Assembly (NCBI GenBank): GCA_003543035.1
Contig: DPJL01000355.1
Location: 1 to 10,704, forward strand
Direction of reading: 5' to 3'
DNA: 10,704 nt
Source of the DNA: Micromonosporaceae bacterium
GTDB lineage: Bacteria > Actinomycetota > Actinomycetes > Mycobacteriales > Micromonosporaceae
Part shown: positions 5,347 through 10,704 of the stretch, piece by piece
How positions within the stretch are numbered: position 1 is the first letter of the stretch
Layout of the letters: each line of letters opens with the position of its first letter
Made by a program: the position numbers and the translations under genes
Notes under the pieces: generated by a model
The model's input: the letters and a program-made list of their open reading frames with translations, nothing else
What the model was told of the DNA's origin: nothing
Database searches by the model: none

Positions 5347-6034
5347 GACGCTTGGAGCGGGTCTTCTCGACGCTGTCGGCGCCGAGCATCACCGAACGCA
5401 CCTGCTCCTCGGCGGCTGCGGTGCAGACGAAGATGAGCTCGTCGCCGACCTCCACCGGATCATCCGGAGTGGGCGCCAGGACTCGGCGTCCACGCACGAT
5501 GGCGACCAGAGCGCTGTCGGGCGGCAGCGGGATATCGCGGATCGGCTGACCCACATGCGGGGCATCCTGCGGCAGCGTGATCTCCACCAGGTTGGCCTCA
5601 CCCTGCCGGAAGGTCATCAGCCGCACCAGATCGCCGACCGTGACGGCCTCTTCCACCAGGGCGGCCATCAGCCGGGGCTTGCTCACCGAGACGTCGACAC
5701 CCCACTGTTCGGTGAAGAGCCATTCGTTTTCGGCCCGGTTGACTCGGGCCACCACGCGGGCGACCGCGAACTCGGTCTTGGCCAACAGCGAGACGACGAG
5801 ATTCACCTTGTCGTCGCCGGTCGCGGCCACCACGACATCACAGGCGGCGAGATCTACCTCTTGCAGACTGGCGAGCTCGCAGGCATCGGCCAGGACCCAC
5901 TCAGCCTGTGGCACTCGCTCGTGCCGCAACATCTTGGGCTGCCGCTCGAGCAGCATGACCTGGTGACCGTTTTCGATCAGCTCCTGGGCGATGGATCGGC
6001 CCACATTGCCGGCTCCGGCGATGGCGACGCGCAT
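5339..6034 (-). CDS. RCK-type potassium transport regulatory protein (TrkA/CeoC-like)
   Basis: This is a 231-residue cytoplasmic regulator with an N-terminal RCK/TrkA_N Rossmann domain and a C-terminal TrkA_C domain (about 140-221). The dinucleotide loop is G7-A-G-N-V-G12, and E30 ends the second strand, a combination that usually binds NAD(H). TGDDKVNLVVSLLAKTEF is the typical RCK interface helix. Such proteins sense nucleotide and/or ATP/ADP and gate a membrane K+ transporter. A basic tail (KTRSKRPK) follows TrkA_C. The start is supported by AAAGGAG about 8 nt upstream, which overlaps the stop of the preceding RCK gene 12 nt away. The two therefore form a minus-strand operon, as ceoB/ceoC do in mycobacteria. 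It overlaps the convergent DUF3159 gene. Confidence 0.9.
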   Translation of the reverse strand: MRVAIAGAGNVGRSIAQELIENGHQVMLLERQPKMLRHERVPQAEWVLADACELASLQEVDLAACDVVVAATGDDKVNLVVSLLAKTEFAVARVVARVNRAENEWLFTEQWGVDVSVSKPRLMAALVEEAVTVGDLVRLMTFRQGEANLVEITLPQDAPHVGQPIRDIPLPPDSALVAIVRGRRVLAPTPDDPVEVGDELIFVCTAAAEEQVRSVMLGADSVEKTRSKRPK

Positions 6035-6046
6035 CTGATCTCTCCT

Positions 6047-6709
6047 TTACGCCGCGGCGGGTGCGGACGAGGTGACCGAGCTGACCGCTTTGGCGATCTC
6101 ATCGGTGACCAGCATGAAGAGCTGGTCCCCGTCCTGGATCACGGTCGAGGCGGTGGGCAGCACCCCGAGCCCAAAACGCATGACATAGGCGGCGCGGGTG
6201 CCGCACGCCTCTTCCAAAACGGACAGCGGATGTCCGACCCAGCCAGGGTGTATCGGTACCTCGATGATGGCGACAGTGCTGGTCGGATCCCGCCACAGCT
6301 CTGCGGCGCCCTCCGGAACGAGATGGCGCACAATGCGGTCGGCTGTCCAGCGGACTGTGGCGACGGTCGGAATGCCAAGGCGCTCATAGACTTCGGCGCG
6401 GCGCTGGTCGTAGATGCGAGCGACAACCCGCTGAACGCCCCAGGTCTCCTTGGCGAGCCGGGCCGAGATGATGTTGGAGTTGTCGCCACTGGACACTGCG
6501 GCGAAGGCGTCGGCCTTTTCGATCCCGGCCTGGATGAGCACCTCGCGATCGAAACCGATGCCGGTGACGGTGAGCCCACCGAACTCGGAGGAGAGCCGGC
6601 GGAAGGCGTCCGGGTCCTGATCAATGATGGCGATCTCGTGCCCTTGTGCTTCGAGGCGATGAGCCAGAGTGGACCCAACCCGGCCGCAGCCCATGATCAC
6701 GATGTGCAC
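6047..6709 (-). CDS. RCK-type potassium transport regulatory protein (TrkA/CeoB-like)
   Basis: This is a 220-residue regulator with the same two-domain plan as its downstream neighbour. It has a TrkA_N Rossmann domain with G7-C-G-R-V-G12 and D30 in IIDQD, then a TrkA_C domain at about 133-210 (VAIIEVPIHPGWVGHPLSVLEE and onward). The canonical NAD-binding Asp contrasts with the Glu in the second copy, so the pair may form a heteromeric ring. GTG at 6709 is the start: GGGAGG lies 8 nt upstream on the minus strand. A longer frame to 6733 exists but would swallow that ribosome site. It is first in the operon and divergent from the KimA-like permease with a 53-bp gap. No TrkH/KtrB membrane partner is encoded in the window. 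Confidence 0.92.
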   Translation of the reverse strand: MHIVIMGCGRVGSTLAHRLEAQGHEIAIIDQDPDAFRRLSSEFGGLTVTGIGFDREVLIQAGIEKADAFAAVSSGDNSNIISARLAKETWGVQRVVARIYDQRRAEVYERLGIPTVATVRWTADRIVRHLVPEGAAELWRDPTSTVAIIEVPIHPGWVGHPLSVLEEACGTRAAYVMRFGLGVLPTASTVIQDGDQLFMLVTDEIAKAVSSVTSSAPAAA

Positions 6710-6745
6710 GTTCTCGGCCTCCCTGCACCACAAGTCGTTCGGCTC

Positions 6746-6751
6746 ATCATA
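6746..6751 (-). promoter_or_regulatory. Candidate -10 element for the RCK operon
   Basis: The minus strand reads TATGAT, five of six bases of TATAAT. It predicts a transcript start near 6739 and a leader of about 30 nt carrying the GGGAGG ribosome site. It shares two bases with the opposing -10 candidate of the KimA-like gene. No strong -35 is seen. Confidence 0.5.
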
Positions 6752-6755
6752 GGCT
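6750..6755 (+). promoter_or_regulatory. Candidate -10 element for leaderless KimA-like mRNA
   Basis: TAGGCT fits TANNNT and lies 7 nt before the GTG at 6763, which has no Shine-Dalgarno. The predicted transcript begins at or one base before the GTG. The -35 region is not recognisable. Confidence 0.45.
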
Positions 6756-6762
6756 CCACCAT

Positions 6763-8769
6763 GTGGCCAACCCGACCTCCCTGCTGAAGCGACTGTTGCT
6801 GGGCCGACCGTTTCGGTCCGACCGGCTCCAGCACACCCTGCTGCCCAAGCGCATCGCTCTGCCGATCTTCGCGTCGGACGCCCTTTCCAGCGTGGCCTAT
6901 GCGCCCGGCGAGATCTTCCTGACCCTGTCGCTGGCGGGTGCTGCCGCGTTCGTTTACTCGCCGTGGGTGGCGGTCGCGGTCGTGGTGGTGATGGCGACCG
7001 TGGTGGCGAGCTACCGGCAGAACGTTCACGCCTATCCGTCCGGCGGCGGCGACTATGAGGTGGCCACGGTCAACCTCGGGCCCAGGGCCGGTTTGACGGT
7101 GGCGAGTGCGCTTCTGGTCGACTATGTGCTCACGGTGGCCGTCTCGATCAGCGCGGGGGTGGAGAATCTCGGTGCCGCGGTCGGATTCATCGGCGAGCAC
7201 AAAGTTGGCTTCGCGGTTGGCCTGGTGGCGCTGCTGACCGCGATGAACCTGCGGGGGGTACGGGAATCGGGCGCCCTCTTTGCCGTGCCCACCTACCTGT
7301 TCATGCTGGCGATGATCGGCTTGATCGGCTGGGGACTGTGGCGCATCTTCATCGTCGGTGAGCCGTTGCGCGCACCGAGCGCCGACCTCGAGATCAAACC
7401 CGAGCACGGGCTCGCCGTAGGAACGAGCTTCGCCTTTGCCTTCCTTTTGGTACGAGCATTTTCCTCGGGTTGTGCGGCCCTGACCGGGGTCGAGGCGATC
7501 TCCAATGGGGTGCCCGCCTTCAAGCCGCCGAAGAGTAAGAACGCCGCCACCACATTGCTACTGCTCGGGGGCCTCTCGATCGTGCTGATGGTCGGCATCG
7601 TCGGGCTCAGCCTCAAGACCGGCCTCAAGTATGTGGAGAAGCCTGCCGAGCAGATCGTGGGAGCCGGGCCCGACTATCGCCAGCCGACCGTCACCGCGCA
7701 GCTTGCCGACGTCATCTTCGACCACTTCCGGCCGGGCTTCTACCTGGTCATCGCGGTCACCGCGCTCATCCTCGTGCTGGCGGCTAACACCGCCTACAAC
7801 GGCTTCCCGGTGCTCGGCTCGATCCTCGCCCAGGACCGCTACCTGCCTCGCCAGCTGCACACCCGCGGCGACCGGCTGGCCTTCTCCAACGGCATCATCT
7901 TCCTGGCGGTCGCGGCCATCGTGCTGATCGTCGCCTTCAGGGCAGAGACCACCCGGCTCATCCAGCTCTACATCGTCGGCGTCTTCGTCTCTTTCACGCT
8001 GTCGCAAATAGGCATGCTGCGGCACTGGAACCGGCATCTGCGCACCGAACGAGACCCATCGCGGCGCAACCGGATGTTGCGTGCCCGCGCCATCAACGGC
8101 TTCGGCGCCGGGATGACGGGCTTCGTGCTGATCCTGGTGCTGGCCACCAAGTTCACCCATGGCGCGTGGATCTCGATCGCGGCGATGGCAGTGATCTATG
8201 CGGTGATGCGCTCGATCCGGCGGCACTATGACCTCGTCGCCAGGGAGCTGACTCCGACCGAGGACAGGCCGATCCTGCCTTCTCGAAACCATGCGGTGGT
8301 ACTGGTCAGCAAGGTGCACATGCCGACAATGCGAGCCGTGGCCTATGCCAGGGCCACCCGGCCGGACACGATCACCGCGCTGACCGTCAACGTGGACACC
8401 GCCGATGCCCGTGCGCTGCAAGCGGAATGGGATCGGCGCGGGATGAACGTCCCACTGACCATTGTGGACTCCCCGTACCGGGAGATCACCCGCCCGATCA
8501 TCGACTACGTGAAGTCGTTGCGCCACAAGTCCCCGCGCGATGTCGTGACCGTGTTCATCCCCGAGTACGTGGTCGGCCGATGGTGGGAGAACCTGCTGCA
8601 CAACCAATCCGCGTTGCGTATCAAGGGCCGGCTGCTCTTCGAGCCGGGGGTCATGGTGACCAGCGTGCCGTGGCAGCTCGACTCCAGCGCGGGCAAGGAT
8701 CTGGAACGCCTCGACCGTGACCTGAGCCGGACCCCGTCGCGCGGGCCCAGATCGGGCGAGGAGGAATGA
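6763..8769 (+). CDS. KimA-like APC-family potassium permease with C-terminal soluble domain
   Basis: This is a 668-residue membrane protein with about twelve helices (residues ~40-485) and a soluble C-terminal domain (~505-640) that reads as USP-like (HAVVLVSKVHMPTMRAVAYAR). Automatic annotation would say amino-acid permease, but the sequence follows the KimA (Bacillus YdaO) subgroup of K+/H+ symporters. D39 and Y46 in SDALSSVAY, D120-Y121-x-x-T124-x-x-x-S128, and T241-G-V-E244 have the same spacings as the KimA K+-site residues D36/Y43, D117/Y118/T121/S125 and T230/E233 as I recall them. Y403 may correspond to Y377. K+ uptake is inferred from this and from the divergent RCK genes. The GTG start has a -10-like TAGGCT 7 nt upstream and no ribosome site. 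Its stop overlaps the next gene (ATGA). The recalled M. tuberculosis equivalent is Rv2690c. Confidence 0.88.
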   Translation: MANPTSLLKRLLLGRPFRSDRLQHTLLPKRIALPIFASDALSSVAYAPGEIFLTLSLAGAAAFVYSPWVAVAVVVVMATVVASYRQNVHAYPSGGGDYEVATVNLGPRAGLTVASALLVDYVLTVAVSISAGVENLGAAVGFIGEHKVGFAVGLVALLTAMNLRGVRESGALFAVPTYLFMLAMIGLIGWGLWRIFIVGEPLRAPSADLEIKPEHGLAVGTSFAFAFLLVRAFSSGCAALTGVEAISNGVPAFKPPKSKNAATTLLLLGGLSIVLMVGIVGLSLKTGLKYVEKPAEQIVGAGPDYRQPTVTAQLADVIFDHFRPGFYLVIAVTALILVLAANTAYNGFPVLGSILAQDRYLPRQLHTRGDRLAFSNGIIFLAVAAIVLIVAFRAETTRLIQLYIVGVFVSFTLSQIGMLRHWNRHLRTERDPSRRNRMLRARAINGFGAGMTGFVLILVLATKFTHGAWISIAAMAVIYAVMRSIRRHYDLVARELTPTEDRPILPSRNHAVVLVSKVHMPTMRAVAYARATRPDTITALTVNVDTADARALQAEWDRRGMNVPLTIVDSPYREITRPIIDYVKSLRHKSPRDVVTVFIPEYVVGRWWENLLHNQSALRIKGRLLFEPGVMVTSVPWQLDSSAGKDLERLDRDLSRTPSRGPRSGEEE

Positions 8770-9899
8770 TCGACATCGTCCAGGGCGATCGGGTCGAGGT
8801 CGAGGTCGGGCAGCCCGCGCATGGTGGGCATTGCGTGGCGCGGCACGAAGGGATCGTGCTTTTCGTTCGGCATGCGCTGCCGGGCGAGCGGGTCATTGCC
8901 GAAATCACCGAGGTGCACAAGGGATATCTGCGCGCGGATGCGGTCGAGATTCGTTCCAGCTCTTCTGATCGGGTGACGGCGCCTTGCAGGTACTCGCATC
9001 CAAATGGTTGTGGGGGTTGTGATCTTCAGCATGCGTCCGGGGCGGCTCAGCGCGAGTGGAAGGCGGCGGTGGTCCGGGAGCAGTTGGCTCGGCTGGCCGG
9101 GTTGCCCGACTTCCCGGTGGTCGTCGAGCCGTTGCCGGGTGATGGATTCGGCTGGCGGACTCGGGTCCGGTACCACATAGACGCTTTGGATCGTCCCGGC
9201 CTGCTCAAGCACCGCTCCAATGAGGTTGTCCCGATTGATCGGTGCCTCATCGCCCATCCGGCTCTGCAGGAGCTGGACGTGCTGAGGAGACGCTGGCCGG
9301 AGGTCGATGCCGTTGACGTGGTGGTGCCACGCAATGGCGAAGCACAGGTCGTGTCGGGTCAGCGGATAACCGAGCATGCGGCCGGGCATGACTTCGACCT
9401 GGCGGCTTCCGCGTTTTGGCAGGTTCACCCCGCCGCGGCCGACACTCTGGTGGCTTGCGTCGTCGACTTCCTCGAGCCCAAGCCGGGTGAGAGCGCCTGG
9501 GATCTCTATGGCGGGGCGGGGACTTTCTCGGCCGCCTTGGCCGATCGGGGTTGCGCCGTGACTCTGGTCGAAGCCGCTGGTGACGGGGTCGAAGCGGCTC
9601 GGCGAAGTCTGCGCGACGTTCGGGTGCTGCAGTCCACTGTGGAGCGAGCCCGTCTACCTGAACGGGTTGATCTGGTGGTGCTCGATCCGCCGCGGACCGG
9701 GGCGGGCGCGAGGGTGGTAAGGAAGATCACCGCCGCCAGGCCGCGCGCGATTGCTTATGTGGCTTGCGATCCGGCCGCGCTTGCACGTGATCTCCGCACG
9801 TTTGCCGAGGAAGGCTGGCCGTTGAAGCGGCTGCGGGCCCTGGATTGCTTTCCACAGACGCACCATGTCGAGTGTGTTGCGCTACTTACGAGGGATTGA
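8766..9899 (+). CDS. TRAM-domain class I SAM-dependent RNA m5U methyltransferase (TrmA/RlmD family)
   Basis: This is a 377-residue cytoplasmic enzyme that transfers methyl from S-adenosylmethionine to C5 of a uridine in tRNA or 23S rRNA. An N-terminal TRAM domain (about 1-62) is followed by four likely [4Fe-4S] cysteines: C74, C82 and C85 (C-x7-CGGC-DLQH) and C160 (IDRC). The catalytic part has FWQVH (217-221), the SAM loop DLYGGAGTFS (246-255), DPPRTGA (307-313), the nucleophile C334 in YVACDP, and E369 in the FPQTHHVE general-base motif. All key residues are intact. Whether the target is tRNA U54 or an rRNA position cannot be told. The start overlaps the permease stop as ATGA. A GAGGAGG run at 8758-8764 ends one base before the ATG; pairing at 8758-8761 would give a 4-nt spacing. 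M. tuberculosis Rv2689c is the recalled equivalent. Confidence 0.93.
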   Translation: MIDIVQGDRVEVEVGQPAHGGHCVARHEGIVLFVRHALPGERVIAEITEVHKGYLRADAVEIRSSSSDRVTAPCRYSHPNGCGGCDLQHASGAAQREWKAAVVREQLARLAGLPDFPVVVEPLPGDGFGWRTRVRYHIDALDRPGLLKHRSNEVVPIDRCLIAHPALQELDVLRRRWPEVDAVDVVVPRNGEAQVVSGQRITEHAAGHDFDLAASAFWQVHPAAADTLVACVVDFLEPKPGESAWDLYGGAGTFSAALADRGCAVTLVEAAGDGVEAARRSLRDVRVLQSTVERARLPERVDLVVLDPPRTGAGARVVRKITAARPRAIAYVACDPAALARDLRTFAEEGWPLKRLRALDCFPQTHHVECVALLTRD

Positions 9900-9922
9900 C
9901 CCTTACGTCATAGGTGGCAATG

Positions 9923-10704
9923 ATGACCACCGTGCTGAATGTGTTGAGGTTCTTGGGCTTCCTGGTGGTCTACGGGGTCTGGATTGGACTTTCAGGTTGG
10001 GCTCTACAACGCATCATGCGCGGCAAGATGTGGCCGACGTACTTTGTCGGCGCCCTGTTCTGGCTGGTGCCCCCGGCGATTCTGTTTCTGCTGACCGGGC
10101 GCGGTGACGCGACCTTCCTGCTGTTGACCGGTGCGGCGTTGCCGTTCATGTTCCTGCTGGGTTTCCTGGTGCGGCGCTTCTATGGCGCCCAATGGCAGCT
10201 CGTGGCAACGCTCTACCGGATCGGATCCACGTTGGGTGCGCGGCAGGGCTGGCGCGGTTGCATCTCTCAGATCCTGACCGCTCTGGTCATGCTCGCCTAT
10301 CCGATCCTGGTGGGGATCTGGTTCTTCGGCGGGGACACGAGCGGCAATCGCGAGCGGATCATCCAGGCAACGTTTGTTCTCTTTGTGTACCTGTACTTTG
10401 CCGACATCGGCACGGTGCTGATGCTCGCCAGTCCGGACACGCCACCCAACGCCCACTCGTTCCTGCTGTGGAATCGCATTCTCGGGCTGCTGCCGGCCGG
10501 GCTGATGCTCGCGATGATCCTGGCGTCGCTGGGCGACGGGAAAGGGCCGGCCGGTGCCGACATCCGAGTCATCGGCGGGCTGTTGGCGGCTCTGCTGTTA
10601 CTAAGCGTGGTGCCCTACCTGATCGGCTGGGTCCGCAGCCGCAATCGGCGGCTGCGCGGCATCGCCGACCGCCCGCGGCCGGCGCGGGGCGCGGGCGCGG
10701 CGCG
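9923..10704 (+). CDS. Unrecognised seven-helix membrane protein, 3' end cut off
   Basis: The frame from 9923 stays open for 260 codons to the window edge, so the true C-terminus is missing. The product shows seven hydrophobic segments at about residues 7-29, 41-58, 63-83, 117-136, 149-170, 182-204 and 217-237, then a strongly basic Arg/Pro/Gly tail (RSRNRRLRGIADRPRPARG), which suggests the C-terminus is cytoplasmic. No transporter or enzyme motif is recognisable. AGGTGG at 9912-9917 lies 5 nt before ATG 9923, a better fit than the adjacent ATG at 9920. It follows the RNA methyltransferase by 23 nt on the same strand and may share its message. I do not recognise the family. Codon use is as GC3-rich as its neighbours. 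Confidence 0.78.
   Translation, partial: MTTVLNVLRFLGFLVVYGVWIGLSGWALQRIMRGKMWPTYFVGALFWLVPPAILFLLTGRGDATFLLLTGAALPFMFLLGFLVRRFYGAQWQLVATLYRIGSTLGARQGWRGCISQILTALVMLAYPILVGIWFFGGDTSGNRERIIQATFVLFVYLYFADIGTVLMLASPDTPPNAHSFLLWNRILGLLPAGLMLAMILASLGDGKGPAGADIRVIGGLLAALLLLSVVPYLIGWVRSRNRRLRGIADRPRPARGAGAA

Noticed and set aside
6710..6762. c-di-AMP (ydaO/kimA type) riboswitch before the KimA-like gene
   Set aside because: The whole intergenic gap is 53 bp, and the predicted transcript starts at the GTG, leaving no room for an aptamer.
5555..6787. 410-codon plus-strand open frame opposite the RCK genes
   Set aside because: It lies wholly antisense to two genes with intact RCK motifs. Its translation is rich in Gly, Asp and His with no domain, as expected for a high-GC shadow frame.
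7558..8607. 349-codon minus-strand open frame opposite the KimA-like permease
   Set aside because: It is antisense to a gene with clear membrane helices and conserved motifs. Its product is low-complexity His/Asp/Arg-rich with no recognisable fold.
8505..9428. 307-codon minus-strand open frame across the permease/methyltransferase junction
   Set aside because: It overlaps two well-supported plus-strand genes and has no domain or ribosome site.
10650..10704. GC-rich end as a repeat or origin element
   Set aside because: It encodes the basic tail of the last open frame and shows no repeat unit or dyad. Composition alone is not enough.

Overview
The window reads as one end of a short-read assembled contig from a high-GC Gram-positive bacterium of the class Actinomycetes. 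The first 76 bases are not genomic: they are a degraded Illumina P7/TruSeq adapter preceded by a T run. The rest is densely packed, high-GC3 coding DNA with many GTG starts. The gene order (suhB, cei, DUF4193, DUF3093, dut, DUF3710, OB-fold, DUF3159, two RCK/TrkA genes, KimA-like permease, TRAM RNA methyltransferase) follows, strand for strand, the Mycobacterium tuberculosis block Rv2701c to Rv2689c as I remember it. One extra gene, an EcsC-like protein, sits after DUF4193. The sequence alone does not fix genus or order; a Streptosporangiales-type actinomycete is only a guess.

Layout. Positions 1-76 are adapter. Positions 77-518 hold the C-terminal end of an inositol-monophosphatase family gene, cut by the contig end. 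A minus-strand gene for a membrane-anchored LytR_C-domain protein (Cei-like) converges on it. A 293-bp divergent intergenic region follows, then the small zinc-ribbon protein DUF4193 and the EcsC-like gene on the plus strand. DUF3093 (minus) converges on the EcsC-like gene and diverges from a plus-strand run of four genes: dut, DUF3710, an OB-fold protein and DUF3159. Two RCK potassium-channel regulatory genes (minus) converge on DUF3159 and diverge from a KimA-like potassium permease, which is translationally coupled to a TRAM/TrmA-family RNA methyltransferase. The window ends inside an unrecognised seven-helix membrane protein. That last reading frame is open at the 3' edge.

How the genes fit together. 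The clearest functional unit is potassium homeostasis (about 5.3-8.8 kb). Two RCK (KTN plus TrkA_C) proteins are divergent from a KimA-like transporter, and that transporter keeps every KimA potassium-site residue I can recall apart from one I can only place tentatively. The putative -10 elements of the two divergent promoters overlap. The other genes are conserved actinobacterial housekeeping or envelope functions: dUTP hydrolysis, RNA m5U methylation, cell envelope (Cei-like), and several conserved proteins of unknown function. Three genes (DUF3093, OB-fold, KimA-like) have a TAGNCT hexamer 6-7 nt before an ATG or GTG start and no Shine-Dalgarno, the signature of leaderless transcription.

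I found no CRISPR array, insertion sequence, prophage gene, tRNA, rRNA or defence system. The window is an ordinary core-genome locus with several details worth checking, not a new accessory system.
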